This document shows positions 23,697 through 33,400 of a DNA stretch of 64,000 bases, in pieces. The number at the start of each line of letters is the position of its first letter. Within the stretch, counting starts at the first letter, position 1. The translations under genes and the position numbers were made by a program. The notes beneath the pieces were generated by a model. It was given only the letters and a program-made list of their open reading frames with translations. It was not told the origin of the DNA and did no database searches. Origin of the DNA: Aculops lycopersici (lineage: Eukaryota; Arthropoda; Arachnida; Trombidiformes; Eriophyidae). Location of the stretch: NCBI GenBank assembly GCA_015350385.1, contig WNKI01000002.1:10164549-10228548 (forward strand), in the 5' to 3' direction.

Positions 23697-24411
23697 TTGC
23701 CATAATTGCGATACCTAATAGAGATTTCGCATTGCCCAAAAACCATTGACCTCCAGAGTCTGAGATTGTTTTTTCTTTCATTATTATTATTAGTGTCATC
23801 ATCATCATCGGTAAAAACAACATTATGATCAATTATCTCGCCATAGCTCATCAATTCATGAGTAATCACCCAACAGAGAGAAACAATAACATTGTGACTA
23901 GTACTATATCAATTCTAATATTCACATGATTATTATGAATGAGTTCCGTTTCAGTGGTTTGGAGTGACGACGAGTCAAGAGTCAGTAAACAAACGCCATA
24001 TGCTAGATGTTGTATTATCAAAATTATCATTATAACAACTACTACTGAAATACACACTGGACATACAAATACACTATGAATCTGTTGATGCATTTCAGAA
24101 TATCCCTACAATGATATGTTAAAGATTATGAGTAATAAAGTTAGCAAGACTAACTAATCAACTAAATAACTTGTCAGTTGCGCCAATTTGAATCCTCTAG
24201 ACAGACTAGTGCCAAGATCAATCTCGATGTCAAAGTCGTCGACGAGTCGAAGTCAACTTGGATGACCTAGCTTGCCAACTTGAGCCATCTTGATAAGCCA
24301 AAGCCAGCGATCAGATTCTAATCGAAGATCTGGTTCGGTTTTGTGATGTACTTTTTAACCTATTTGCTTGTATTATGATACTGCAAAGTTTATACTATTT
24401 TCAATAGCAAG
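23697..24411. other. Intergenic region
   Basis: Contains a (TCA)n-rich patch near 23795-23812 and a plus-strand AATAAA at 24134-24139 that could serve PTPS. No coding signal; the 75-codon minus-strand frame here has no recognisable features. Confidence 0.5.
24134..24139 (+). promoter_or_regulatory. Possible poly(A) signal of PTPS
   Basis: AATAAA about 440 bases after the PTPS stop. It is the first canonical hexamer I found downstream, but this distance is long for the window. Confidence 0.35.
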
Positions 24412-25479
24412 ATGACAAAGCGTATTTGTGTTGACGATTACGAAGAAGAGGCATTTACAAAGTTATCTCAGAATGCCCTAGACTACTATCGAAGTGGCGC
24501 TGACCAAGAAGTCACTTTGAGAGAAAATAAAGATGCCTTCAAGAGATGGCGGATTCTACCAAGATTCTTGAGGGATGTATCCAAGATAGACATGAGCTTG
24601 GAAGTGTTCGGTGATGAAGTATCTTGTCCCATTGGAGCTAGTCCAACAGCGATGCATAAATTAGCCCATCCAGAAGGAGAGCTAGGCACAGCGCAAGGTG
24701 TCTCTCAGATTGGATCAATCATGACGCTCAGCACCTTGTCGACAACAAAGATTGAGGACTTAGCGAACAAGTTTCCTCATTTGATTAAATGGTTTCAGCT
24801 ATACCTTTTCACAGATAGATCCGAGTCATTGAAGTTAATCCAAAGAGCGGAGAAAGCTGGCTTTAAAGCTATAGTATTAACTGTTGATGCTCCTAAATTT
24901 GGGACTAGACGACGAGATATTCGCAATAACTTCAAAGTTGCAGCTGGGTTTTGTGAGAACTTTGACCAAACGTCGGCTCAAGGGTTGCAAAATTTAGAGT
25001 ACATCGATGCTTCAATCAAGTGGTCAGATGTTGCTTGGTTGCGTGAAGTTAGCAAGTTGCCGATATTGGTCAAGGGCTTACTCACACCTGAGGATAGTGT
25101 TCTAGCTGTAGATTACGGTGCAAGTGGAATAGTTGTTTCTAATCACGGCGGGCGTCAGCTAGATGGCACACCGGCAACAATTGAGGTCTTGGGTGGAATC
25201 TCTCGTACAGTCAACGGAAGGGTTCCAATATTCATCGACGGTGGCATCCGAACAGGTGCTGATGCCTTCAAGTGTCTCGCACTAGGTGCCAAGATGGTCT
25301 TTGTAGGTCGACCAATTCTATGGGGACTTGCTTGTGAGGGCGGCAAGGGAGTTGGCGATGTGCTCAGAATACTAAGAGATGAACTTGAGCTCACAATGAA
25401 ACTCTCAGGATGCCAGGGACTGCGAGACATTACCTCAAACATGGTCGTGCACGAAAGCCAACTTGTGTCGAAATTGTAG
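24412..25479 (+). CDS. HAO1: Peroxisomal FMN-dependent 2-hydroxyacid (glycolate) oxidase
   Basis: A 355-residue TIM-barrel flavoenzyme that oxidises glycolate or other 2-hydroxyacids to 2-oxoacids, with hydrogen peroxide as by-product. Family marks in order: DYYRSGA near the N-terminus, the PIGASPTAMHKLAHPEGE block, KWFQLY (active-site Tyr), LTVDAP with RRRDIRNNF, VKGLLTPEDS (FMN Lys), and SNHGGRQLDGTPA, with catalytic His245 and substrate-binding Arg248. FIDGGIRTGADAFKCLALGA and the GRP phosphate loop follow. The protein ends in SKL, a type 1 peroxisomal targeting signal, as in animal HAO1. The start ATG follows AGCAAG. Single exon. Length matches the family. Glycolate versus long-chain 2-hydroxyacid preference cannot be told from this sequence. 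Confidence 0.95.
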   Translation: MTKRICVDDYEEEAFTKLSQNALDYYRSGADQEVTLRENKDAFKRWRILPRFLRDVSKIDMSLEVFGDEVSCPIGASPTAMHKLAHPEGELGTAQGVSQIGSIMTLSTLSTTKIEDLANKFPHLIKWFQLYLFTDRSESLKLIQRAEKAGFKAIVLTVDAPKFGTRRRDIRNNFKVAAGFCENFDQTSAQGLQNLEYIDASIKWSDVAWLREVSKLPILVKGLLTPEDSVLAVDYGASGIVVSNHGGRQLDGTPATIEVLGGISRTVNGRVPIFIDGGIRTGADAFKCLALGAKMVFVGRPILWGLACEGGKGVGDVLRILRDELELTMKLSGCQGLRDITSNMVVHESQLVSKL

Positions 25480-25718
25480 TTATTCTGTGGCTATCACCCG
25501 CAAATTTAAGACTATCGTCTTTATCTGTTTAATATAATTGAGATTGTATTATGAATCCTTGAGAGAGTTCGTTTCGTCACAAATTAAAGATTTGACAGAA
25601 ATCTGAATGAATATGTTGACTACGATCCGAGTTCGCGATCGCACACGTTTTTTCTAACTGTGGATGACGTTCACTCAAAAATGAAAACAAACACTTCACC
25701 ACATCCCCCAAGACGACG

Positions 25719-26237
25719 ATGAGTTTGACAAAATCTCAATTTTATCAACAATGTTTCAAATTTCTTGCCATATCAAACGATATTTGTGATCAATGGCAAC
25801 TAGTCGACAAAGACTATCGACCAAAATTAGCGTTACCAGCTCAGGATGTGGATATCGAGAAATTGCAGTTGATGCTCGTTAAGAATGAGCAAAAAGTTGT
25901 GCAGGATAAACTACTGAACTACGAATACAATGTGATTTTTAGTGAAAGTTACGGAGTTCCAGTATTTTATTTATGTATCAGTGATCAAGCTGGTAATCCA
26001 TTAAGTGTTAATGAGCTCAAAATATTGCCAGGTACAACGGAACAAACAATTAATCAAGTCGAGCATCCACTTCTATTCCGTCCCTTCTATATGGTGCACC
26101 CTTGCAAGACTAGTGAGTTTATGGAGTCGCATAAAGATTCACAGAATTATCTCATCTGTTGGCTATCGACAGTGGCAACACTTGTAGGATTCAAGCTCAA
26201 TTTAAAATATGGGTTAATAGATGATAAATATCAATGA
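25719..26237 (+). CDS. ATG10: ATG10, E2-like enzyme for ATG12 conjugation
   Basis: A 172-residue protein that transfers the ubiquitin-like ATG12 from ATG7 to ATG5 in autophagosome formation. The family's most conserved block, EHPLLFRPFYMVHPCKT, is present; Cys129 is the predicted thioester cysteine. The central strands (YNVIFSESYGVPVFYLCI) and the C-terminal helix (NYLICWLSTVATLVGFKL) also fit. The ATG at 25719 is well placed at the first conserved helix. Single exon. Its last 7 coding bases overlap, on the opposite strand, the last coding bases of CHMP2B, so both transcripts must run into each other's coding region before polyadenylation. No AATAAA is visible close downstream. Confidence 0.9.
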   Translation: MSLTKSQFYQQCFKFLAISNDICDQWQLVDKDYRPKLALPAQDVDIEKLQLMLVKNEQKVVQDKLLNYEYNVIFSESYGVPVFYLCISDQAGNPLSVNELKILPGTTEQTINQVEHPLLFRPFYMVHPCKTSEFMESHKDSQNYLICWLSTVATLVGFKLNLKYGLIDDKYQ

Positions 26238-26875
26238 TTATCCTTGACCTTTGAGGCTGGACCGGCCAGTTTAGTTTGATCAGTAGCTTTGCTTGTAGTT
26301 GCAATGGGATTTTTGCTTGTCCCCGGTAATTTAGACAAAGTCTCACTAGTTTCAATGGATAACTCACTTAATACTTGATTCATCAACTCATCAGCCTCCT
26401 CGTCTTCGCCCTCAAAGAGCTCATCAAACATATCCTCCATCATGCTATCCTTCATATCCATCTTGGTGGTCTCGGCCTGGAAGTCGTTCATTTGTTTCAT
26501 CACCTCCTCAGGTTTGAGTTGCTGATTCACCTTGGCCATGGCCGAAGCTGAAGTGGCCATAGCTTGAGCAAGCTTTGCATTTGTCTGGATTGTACTTGCA
26601 TGACTAGCAATAGAGCTTATCTTAGATTTTGCACCCACTGCGCGAGTTTTCTCGGTTCTCACTTTTATCAATTGTTTTGCAAGAGTCTTTGCAAGATCAG
26701 TATCGTTCTTCTTTGCTGCAATTTTAATCTGTTTCTCGAGTTCCGCCTCCTGGCGATCCAGATCAGCTTGGATCCTTTCAACCGATCGATTTGCATCACG
26801 TAGCTCTTTTTTCTGCAAACGCTGTTGCTCCTTTTCGAGTTCCTCCTTTGATTTAAAAAGATCACTGAAGGGCAT
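26231..26875 (-). CDS. CHMP2B: CHMP2B, ESCRT-III subunit (Vps2 family)
   Basis: A 214-residue charged multivesicular body protein that polymerises on endosomal membranes and recruits VPS4. The N-terminal two-thirds are a basic coiled coil (LEKEQQRLQKKELRDANR; LAKQLIKVRTEKTRA; KLAQAMATSASAMAKVNQQL). The acidic C-terminal part (MMEDMFDELFEGEDEEADE; MNQVLSEL) follows the CHMP2B layout, and SKAT near the end aligns with the human protein. After that point the family normally ends with a MIT-interacting helix (MIM1); here the last 17 or so residues carry no such helix and end in KVKDNH. Either the motif is lost or a last exon is missed (a weak AAG|GTCAAG donor exists). The coding ends of CHMP2B and ATG10 overlap by 7 bases. 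Confidence 0.9.
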   Translation of the reverse strand: MPFSDLFKSKEELEKEQQRLQKKELRDANRSVERIQADLDRQEAELEKQIKIAAKKNDTDLAKTLAKQLIKVRTEKTRAVGAKSKISSIASHASTIQTNAKLAQAMATSASAMAKVNQQLKPEEVMKQMNDFQAETTKMDMKDSMMEDMFDELFEGEDEEADELMNQVLSELSIETSETLSKLPGTSKNPIATTSKATDQTKLAGPASKVKDNH

Positions 26876-27294
26876 GATTAAGTGCTTTTATTTGTAGAGA
26901 TGGGCTGTAGGAGTAGTTCAAGGGACTTGTTCTAATAAGTCAGAGTTTGAGTTGAAATCAGATGGGAAATCAATGCCAAACGGAATGTAAACAATGCAAC
27001 GTCAGCTGCTCGTGTTCACCTGCTGCTTCTACTGCCGTGGTCCCGGTTGCTGCGTGTAAGTTAAAGAGTGAATCCAATCATGAATGGCAAACTACACTGT
27101 ACCACTCATATTATTGGTTGCCTTCACGGGTTAATCCCAATCACTTGTTTTGTCATGGTCCTCTAGGAATTAGATGAGATAAGATAAGCAAAATATAATT
27201 GAAAAAAGAGAAAACAAACGCCAAGATATGAGTGTATAAAATTTACAGTCTTACGGAAATATTATAGTCATGGATGAAAGATACCAACATAGTT
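26876..27294. other. Intergenic region between CHMP2B and DUSP
   Basis: About 420 bases between two minus-strand genes. Holds the CHMP2B promoter and one short plus-strand candidate frame at 26962. Confidence 0.45.
26962..27177 (+). CDS. Small cysteine-rich open frame of unknown function
   Basis: ATG opens a 71-residue frame beginning MGNQCQTECKQCNVSCSCSP. The Met-Gly start could be N-myristoylated and the first 20 residues contain five cysteines. A strong donor, GTAAGT, lies inside at about 27055, so it might instead be a first coding exon of about 31 codons whose partner exon I cannot find. No family recognised. May be a chance frame. Confidence 0.25.
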   Translation: MGNQCQTECKQCNVSCSCSPAASTAVVPVAACKLKSESNHEWQTTLYHSYYWLPSRVNPNHLFCHGPLGIR

Positions 27295-27300
27295 TTTATT
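27295..27300 (-). promoter_or_regulatory. Poly(A) signal overlapping the DUSP stop codon
   Basis: AATAAA on the minus strand (27300 to 27295) contains the TAA stop codon of the phosphatase gene (27298 to 27296). Confidence 0.6.
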
Positions 27301-28585
27301 TAATCATTTCAACCGCAAAATTCTCACCATTGCCTTGGCATTGATGCTGCTGCTTTCTAGGGCTTTGGTGATTGTGGCTACTAAAGTCGGGATCGTGATT
27401 GCATATTGTCTTGCCGTTTGTCTCATTCAAATTCATTGGAATTATCATAGTTGTTGGACTTGGACTAATGTTAACAACACCATTATTTTGCTTAAGTGTT
27501 TTATCATACAACATTAGCTGGCCCATAAAGTTTAAATTTGGATCAATCTGTGGTCTACATTGTTTAACTAAATTGTAGGCTTCTTGTAATCTAAGTGAAT
27601 TAACTCGCATTATATAGGCAATTGCAATGGTGGGCGACCTAGAAATTCCGGCCAAACAATGAACTAGAATGTTGCTCTTCTTTCTTCGCGCCTCATCTAT
27701 AAATTGATGAGCTTCGTCGAAGAATTTGTGTAGAATTTGCTCCGAATTATCGGCAATATTAATACATTTACAATGGATATATCTAGCCAACTTGACTACC
27801 TTGTTCTCATCGCCATGCAAGCCGCCGTTGCGTAAGCCACCTGTTGTAGTGATTGTTGTTGTTGTTGTCGTTGATGATGGTGTTGCCGCCGCCAGTGTGG
27901 GTGGCGTTGTAGTTGGCGTTTCTACTAGGGGGCTACTAATTGCAGTTGTTGGCGTTGAGGTGGTTGGTTTGGAACAAGTGCCAGCTATTCTCTTCGAACT
28001 AACCACCTGTTCACTTGTTCTAATTTTAATCTTAAAATCCCTGCTAGAATTTTGCGATGGCATTTGGGGTGCTTGGGTTGAAGTTGGAGTTGTTGCTGTG
28101 GGTGTTGTTGCTGTTGTTGTTGTTGTGGTGGAGCTAGTTGACGAGGAATGATTATGTTGTTGATGGTGTGGACTAGTACTAGTTGTTTTGTTATGCTGAT
28201 GATGATGCCGATGATTAAGATGTTGATAATTGTGATTATGATTTTTAGTAACTTGACCGCTCGTATTATTACTATTATTATGCCTGCCCGTTGGTGTCGT
28301 GGCGACCGCTTTATGATTTGGCGATGTGTTACTACTACATTGTGTGCTAGTTGTTGATATAATTGGCAGTAATCCTAAGCTTAGAATGTAACTTATATTT
28401 AAACGATTCAATGTTTCCCTATTAGTTTGTTCGAGATCTCCAACGAATAAGTGTGGAATTATTTGCGATGGCAATGAGTCGCCGGCGGGACTTAGTGGTT
28501 TGCTTGTAGTTGAGGCCGGTGTTGTTCCATTTGTTCTTTGATGTGTATTAAGGTTTAAATTTAGGTGATGCCTTCGTTCGGCCAT
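27296..28585 (-). CDS. Dual-specificity MAP-kinase phosphatase-like protein with a large insertion
   Basis: A 429-residue phosphatase. The catalytic domain starts at QIIPHLFVGDLEQTNRETL (about 41-59) and reaches ISYILSLG. It is then interrupted by about 180 residues rich in Thr, Ser, His and Asn, and resumes at VVKLARYIHCKCINIADN. The general acid is Asp279 and the P-loop HCLAGISRS has nucleophile Cys310 and Arg316. TIAIAYIMR, EAYNLVKQCRPQIDPNLNFMGQL and the ending match DUSP8/DUSP16 and Drosophila puckered, phosphatases that inactivate JNK or p38. There is no N-terminal rhodanese (kinase-binding) domain, as in puckered. The start ATG lies in CCAAGATGGCC. The low-complexity insert is in frame and has no convincing splice sites. 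The exact DUSP subclass is uncertain. Confidence 0.85.
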   Translation of the reverse strand: MAERRHHLNLNLNTHQRTNGTTPASTTSKPLSPAGDSLPSQIIPHLFVGDLEQTNRETLNRLNISYILSLGLLPIISTTSTQCSSNTSPNHKAVATTPTGRHNNSNNTSGQVTKNHNHNYQHLNHRHHHQHNKTTSTSPHHQQHNHSSSTSSTTTTTTATTPTATTPTSTQAPQMPSQNSSRDFKIKIRTSEQVVSSKRIAGTCSKPTTSTPTTAISSPLVETPTTTPPTLAAATPSSTTTTTTITTTGGLRNGGLHGDENKVVKLARYIHCKCINIADNSEQILHKFFDEAHQFIDEARRKKSNILVHCLAGISRSPTIAIAYIMRVNSLRLQEAYNLVKQCRPQIDPNLNFMGQLMLYDKTLKQNNGVVNISPSPTTMIIPMNLNETNGKTICNHDPDFSSHNHQSPRKQQHQCQGNGENFAVEMIK

Positions 28586-28930
28586 CTTGGCGACAAACGT
28601 TTGGCCTTGTAACCTGTTTAGAAGAATCAGTACTTAGCTCGTTTGATGCAATACATCGACTGTTGTTTATTGGTGGTAGCCGCTTGCGGCTGAAACTTAA
28701 CTAAACCAAATCCAACTCCAAAACCCTAAAGCTAATGCGCCTTATTGGTGGTGTTAGTTCGATTTTTCGTTTCTTGTATGCCTACCCCTCTTCATTATGC
28801 TGGAACACGCAACTTTTTCCCCCCCTCCGCAGGAATTCGGTTTTGCGACCCCCCTTCTTGAAAGCTCTAGCCATAGCAATTTTTTCCCCCACCTGAATTC
28901 TGTAGCTTGACAGCCGCACACACACAGCCG

Positions 28931-28950
28931 CACACACACACACACACACA
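28931..28950. repeat. (CA)n microsatellite
   Basis: Ten CA units, part of a longer interrupted CA-rich stretch starting near 28917. Confidence 0.9.
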
Positions 28951-28982
28951 CTCATACACCATACACGCAAACTCAATGGCCT

Positions 28983-29020
28983 GAGTGAGTCACACTGACG
29001 ACGCGCAGTGTGACTCACTC
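28983..29020. promoter_or_regulatory. Perfect hairpin containing two AP-1 sites
   Basis: Arms of 15 bases (GAGTGAGTCACACTG at 28983-28997 and its exact reverse complement at 29006-29020) flank an 8-base loop. Each arm carries the AP-1/TRE consensus TGAGTCA (28986-28992) or TGACTCA (29011-29017). It lies about 400 bases upstream of the DUSP start codon. Regulatory use is inference. Confidence 0.55.
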
Positions 29021-29207
29021 GCTAACTCATTCGCAATGGGGCTAGGCTTACAAGGGACGCCGCCGCTGCCACACAGAAACGACGACTCGAATCGCATAGA
29101 AAAAGAGATAGAGGGTCAGCCGACGTATAGGAGTCAGCCGAGAGTGAGTGAGAGTTTACTAGCCTTCGGTGGGCGCGCAACGCACTTCTCACTCACTCAC
29201 CCGCTTG

Positions 29208-29227
29208 CACACACACACACACACACA
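29208..29227. repeat. (CA)n microsatellite
   Basis: Ten CA units following GCTTG. Confidence 0.9.
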
Positions 29228-30185
29228 TAGTGCGCTAGCTTGGTGCCACTAGCTTGACACTGCCAACTGCGCTCCTTTGCTTGCTTGCTCGCTCACTCAC
29301 TTGGCATCATTTGTAAGCCACCGAGTTGGACAACAGCGACTCTGGCGGCGTCGTGCTGGTTCCGGAAGCGAGAGTTAGTGGCGGCGTCAACAATAAGAGC
29401 ACTAGTTTTGGCGACCACACACAAGGCAACGCCAGTGCAACGCCGCTGCCGCTGCTGCAAACAGCAGCACCGCGCCTAGCGCAAAAGTCGCTATGCGCCT
29501 GTTGTTTAAAAAACTGCCCATGACTCATCGTTGGAGAAAATCTGTTTGCTTCTACAACCACCACCACCAATATTGCCGCCCAAATTGCGTGTCAACTGTC
29601 GGTTACTAGAGTTGCCAATAGTCAATGTCGATGGACTTGCTCTTTGAGCTCTCGCTTCCATATTGTCGGTGTCATTTCCAACAGCAAATAGAGCTTTCAA
29701 ATCTGCATTGTCGGCAACTCCATTGGTGTATAATGCGGATTTGGGTTCAATCGGAAACGAATCATGCGACACCATACCAGAAATCGGCGCCACCACTACC
29801 ACTGAAACTGCTACTGCTGCGCCGCCGCTTCCATCGACTTGGATCGGATGGAACCCCAAACGCCGGGCACAGGTTTGTTTGTCAGCTGGTAATTCTACTG
29901 GCTGAGAAGATGTGTGAGCAGGCCAACCAAAGTCCATCGTAATTGAATTAGTCACTCTCTACGCTTATTTCATGAAACCACTACCGCCGCTGTGCTTTTG
30001 TCTCGGACTTCCTGTTGCCACCAACTAAAGCAAAGAATTTTCTTCAATCTCTGCGCTCCTCAGCCTCGGTTGTCGTTTGTCGCTTTTGTAGTGACTATAG
30101 TTGCCTGCTTTATCTAACTTGCAAGTGTAACTTACAACTTTGCTAGAGCAAGTGGCGTTTCCATAGTTGCGCTTGTTTGTCAATT

Positions 30186-30431
30186 TCATGACTCGTCATC
30201 GTGATCGTGCTCGTAGCCGGTGTCGTCCTCGCCGGTGCAACCGGTACCTAGTTCCCCTACTTTCCAATGCGGATCGTCAACGAGAGTCGCAAACGTCAGC
30301 TCTATTTTGATGGCCACACGGTAGCTGGTCATTCGATCCTCCACCAACCTGCTGCCGACCGGAGATTGGCAACTGGATCTCATTATGATGAACAGCCGTA
30401 GCGGTAGTGGCAGCAGGAGCGGCATTTTCAT
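30186..30431 (-). CDS. Candidate small secreted protein or first exon, unknown
   Basis: ATG at 30431 opens an 81-residue frame. It starts MKMPLLLPLPLRLFIIMRSS, a signal-peptide-like hydrophobic stretch, and then continues with a soluble-looking sequence (SYRVAIKIELTFATLV) and an acidic, His-rich end. The reading looks more protein-like than other frames in this region, but I recognise no family and see no partner exon. Treat as tentative. Confidence 0.25.
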   Translation of the reverse strand: MKMPLLLPLPLRLFIIMRSSCQSPVGSRLVEDRMTSYRVAIKIELTFATLVDDPHWKVGELGTGCTGEDDTGYEHDHDDES

Positions 30432-33400
30432 GAAATTTGCACGGAGAGTAGCGGTAAAGTTGGCTCAGTGGTTGCAGCATGCAACGCCACTTGAGGTGAA
30501 CACACGTTTACACACAAACTAACGCCGCCTAGCCCAGCGACACCGCCAAATTGGCTCGAGGATTTAACGCCACAACTTTCCGGTGATGGATCAACCGCCG
30601 ACATCCTCACAGGCGACAGTTAAATCTAGCTGCCTGCTGTTGGTGGCAAAATGGAGCAGCCTGCAAGTGTTAGTGGGGCCCAAAATTAGTTGGCTGGACC
30701 AATTTAAGTGTCAGCTGCTCGCTTTGGTGCTGGCGGCGGCGGCGCCCGACTTCCGCTTGCTGCTCATCTAAATAACACCCTAAGGCTACGTAGCGAGTTT
30801 CTAGGACTAGACTTCTTTTTGGCCGTATGTTCAGTTTGGCCAGTGGGTTAAAGCAGAATAGAATGCACCAGCGGCTCGAGCCATCGAACCAAATGCTCGA
30901 TCCCGAGAAGTTGGCGATGGTGTTTCGTTTGTTTGTTTGCTCTTGGCTATAATGGCCGTCTAAATTTAGTGCATATAGAAAGTCTACGGGTCTAGTCAAC
31001 TTGACGCCCCTGAGAATGACCGATTGGCTTGGAATGAGCTAAATTTTCAACGCCACTTGCTCTGCTCTCCTCCTCCTCCAGTTAACCCAACAATGAGGCG
31101 GCGCCAGTCTAAATGCAGGTTGCCAATTTGATAATAGATTGCATGTGACGTGCGAAAGTCGCGAGAGCGAACCGTCTCCTGGTAAGTTTATCTCAAAGTG
31201 TACTCTCTGATTATGATGAATTGGCCGCGAATCGATCAGTCATCTCCAGCTCTTTGTTATTTCAATCTCTCTCTCCCTCTCTCTTCTCGTCAATTTGAAC
31301 CAGTTACCACGAAGACTCACTACGAGCGGAGGTAAGTGAGTCGAGCGGAGGGACGTTGGTAAGTTGGAGTAATTCAATGAGTTGGTAAGCGAATACAAAA
31401 CCATAGACAACAAACGAACTTAAATCACCCGAACAGAGACAACAAGCGACCCACTCCTTCTCTGGCCACTGAAATTAAGGTTACGCCTTAATAGTCGCCA
31501 TAGTGGTCGCACCACATACAGCCAACCTAAAGCGACTGGTCAGTCGCTATGGACCCGGAGCTAAAAACGCCACTAGATGCTGGCGATGAGTCATCGTCGG
31601 TCGCGGCCAACATTGACTCTGGCGTTATTCTGTGGTATACGTAACAAGCAGTCGTTTAGAGTGGCGGCAAAAGCTACAACTGCAATCTACCCAACAGCAA
31701 GTAACAGAGCGCAAATTTTGACTCTCGGTTGCTGTCGACAACAGAGCAATTGTTGTAAAGAAAACAGGAAGCGCCCGACAACGGCGACGACGACGACGAC
31801 AAGCATCGAGTGTGACGCAAGTTGGATGATGCAACAGTCTCTCTCTCTCTCTCTCTCTCCGCTCTTGCTAGTGGACTAATTCTATGAGCAATCAATCGGC
31901 AGTTTCGCTCGCCACTTCTCATGCTGGCCTTTTCAGCGCCAAACCGACAACCACCACCACCACCACCACCATTGCCGTCGATGTTACGTTTTATTTAGAT
32001 TTATTGGCCATCCACACGAATGTTGGCCTATCCCACCCACTGGCCGAGTTGGCCACATTAATGGCCCCACTGCTGGTTCTAAATCTGCAAATTTGCTGCC
32101 AGCAAATCTCTCAATGAATCCAGAGGCAGACCATTCATTCATTCAATCGTTCGTTCATTGATCAGTTCGAGTTGATGGCATCCATCTAGTGTCGAGATGA
32201 ATGCCTGAAATCAGGAGAGCCTCTCACTTTTAGATTGAATTAGTTTTACTTAAAAGCAAACCTTTTACCCCGCAGTTAGCCTGAGCCTAGTCTCACTTGC
32301 GTCGCTATATCATATAATCCACCCCCTTCCGGCGCAACGCTCTCGAGTTGCGCTGAATGAAATTAGGGATCTCAATCTAACGGAAGAAGAAGAAGCAGCA
32401 GCAATCACTTCCTTTCAATCCTTCGTCAGAATGAATGAAACGACCAAAACTTGGAGCAACTCCCGACGTGGCAACTGATGAAAAATTTGCAAGCCATTAG
32501 ACACGCCGCCGACCCAAGCACTCGAAAGTTTACGCTCCTTCAAGTGCCATAAAAAGAAGCGCCAACCGGAAGTCGGCGAGAGCAAGTGCACATCGCCACC
32601 AGAAGCAGCAACAGCAAGTGTTTTTGCCAGCCGATCGTCGTCTCTCATCGCCAATCTCAATGGTGATGCCATTGATCATCCCCGCGAGGCGAGTCCTCAT
32701 TCAATTGGCTGCTACAAACTTTGTTACCGACGACAACCGGATGTCGGCGTCACGAAACAAAGATCAAGCTGAACCATTGAGCAAGTTCACGCTTGAAGAG
32801 AGCCAGCCAATCGGCGAGAGCCGAGAGCTGAAAGTGGTTGTCGGCTTGATTAGCGCCGTTTCGACGCTAGGTCGTCGTGTCGGTCTAATCCAACTGAGCA
32901 ACTCGCGCGCGCGATACAAGTTCATGGAGTGAGCCCAAAATGGACCGGCTCCATTTGGTGGCGACTATCGATTGCGATAATCAATAATAATGATGGCGGC
33001 ATCATTGGCATGGGCAACCAGCCAGTGGACGACGACGTCGGCGGCGTTGTCGTCGGCTCAATTTGCGCCGGCGTTACAAACACAGCAAAACGACAACCAA
33101 AACATTGGCCACCCCATAACAAGGCTCTGCTTTTGCTTCACGGTGATGCAGTCGCCCTTCATCATTAACAACAACAACAACAAGCGGCACGACGTTGCTT
33201 TTGTTGCTGCTACTGCTGTTGCACAACAATGCTAACCGGCCCAAAGCATCCGAACCAAGTGGTCGGGTTGCTACAAAGTGCGCGCCATTCAATTAGTTCC
33301 TGGTTTCGCCGCACAATGACTGCCAAATGCGCCTAACTACCACCGCACTCATACTGCAGCGACCCTATGCACCCGATGACTCATACGGTATCGCAGCGAT

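Larger units (their letters stand above)
28586..31560. other. Upstream region of the DUSP gene, no recognised gene
   Basis: Contains two CA tracts (28931-28950 and 29208-29227), a perfect hairpin with AP-1 sites (28983-29020) and several short open frames of mixed reading. One minus-strand frame at 30186-30431 looks secreted. Otherwise I see nothing I can call. Confidence 0.45.

Noticed and set aside
29506..29955. 149-codon minus-strand frame
   Set aside because: Starts at GTG, has Val-, Gly- and Ser-rich reading with no motif, and competing open frames on the other strand.
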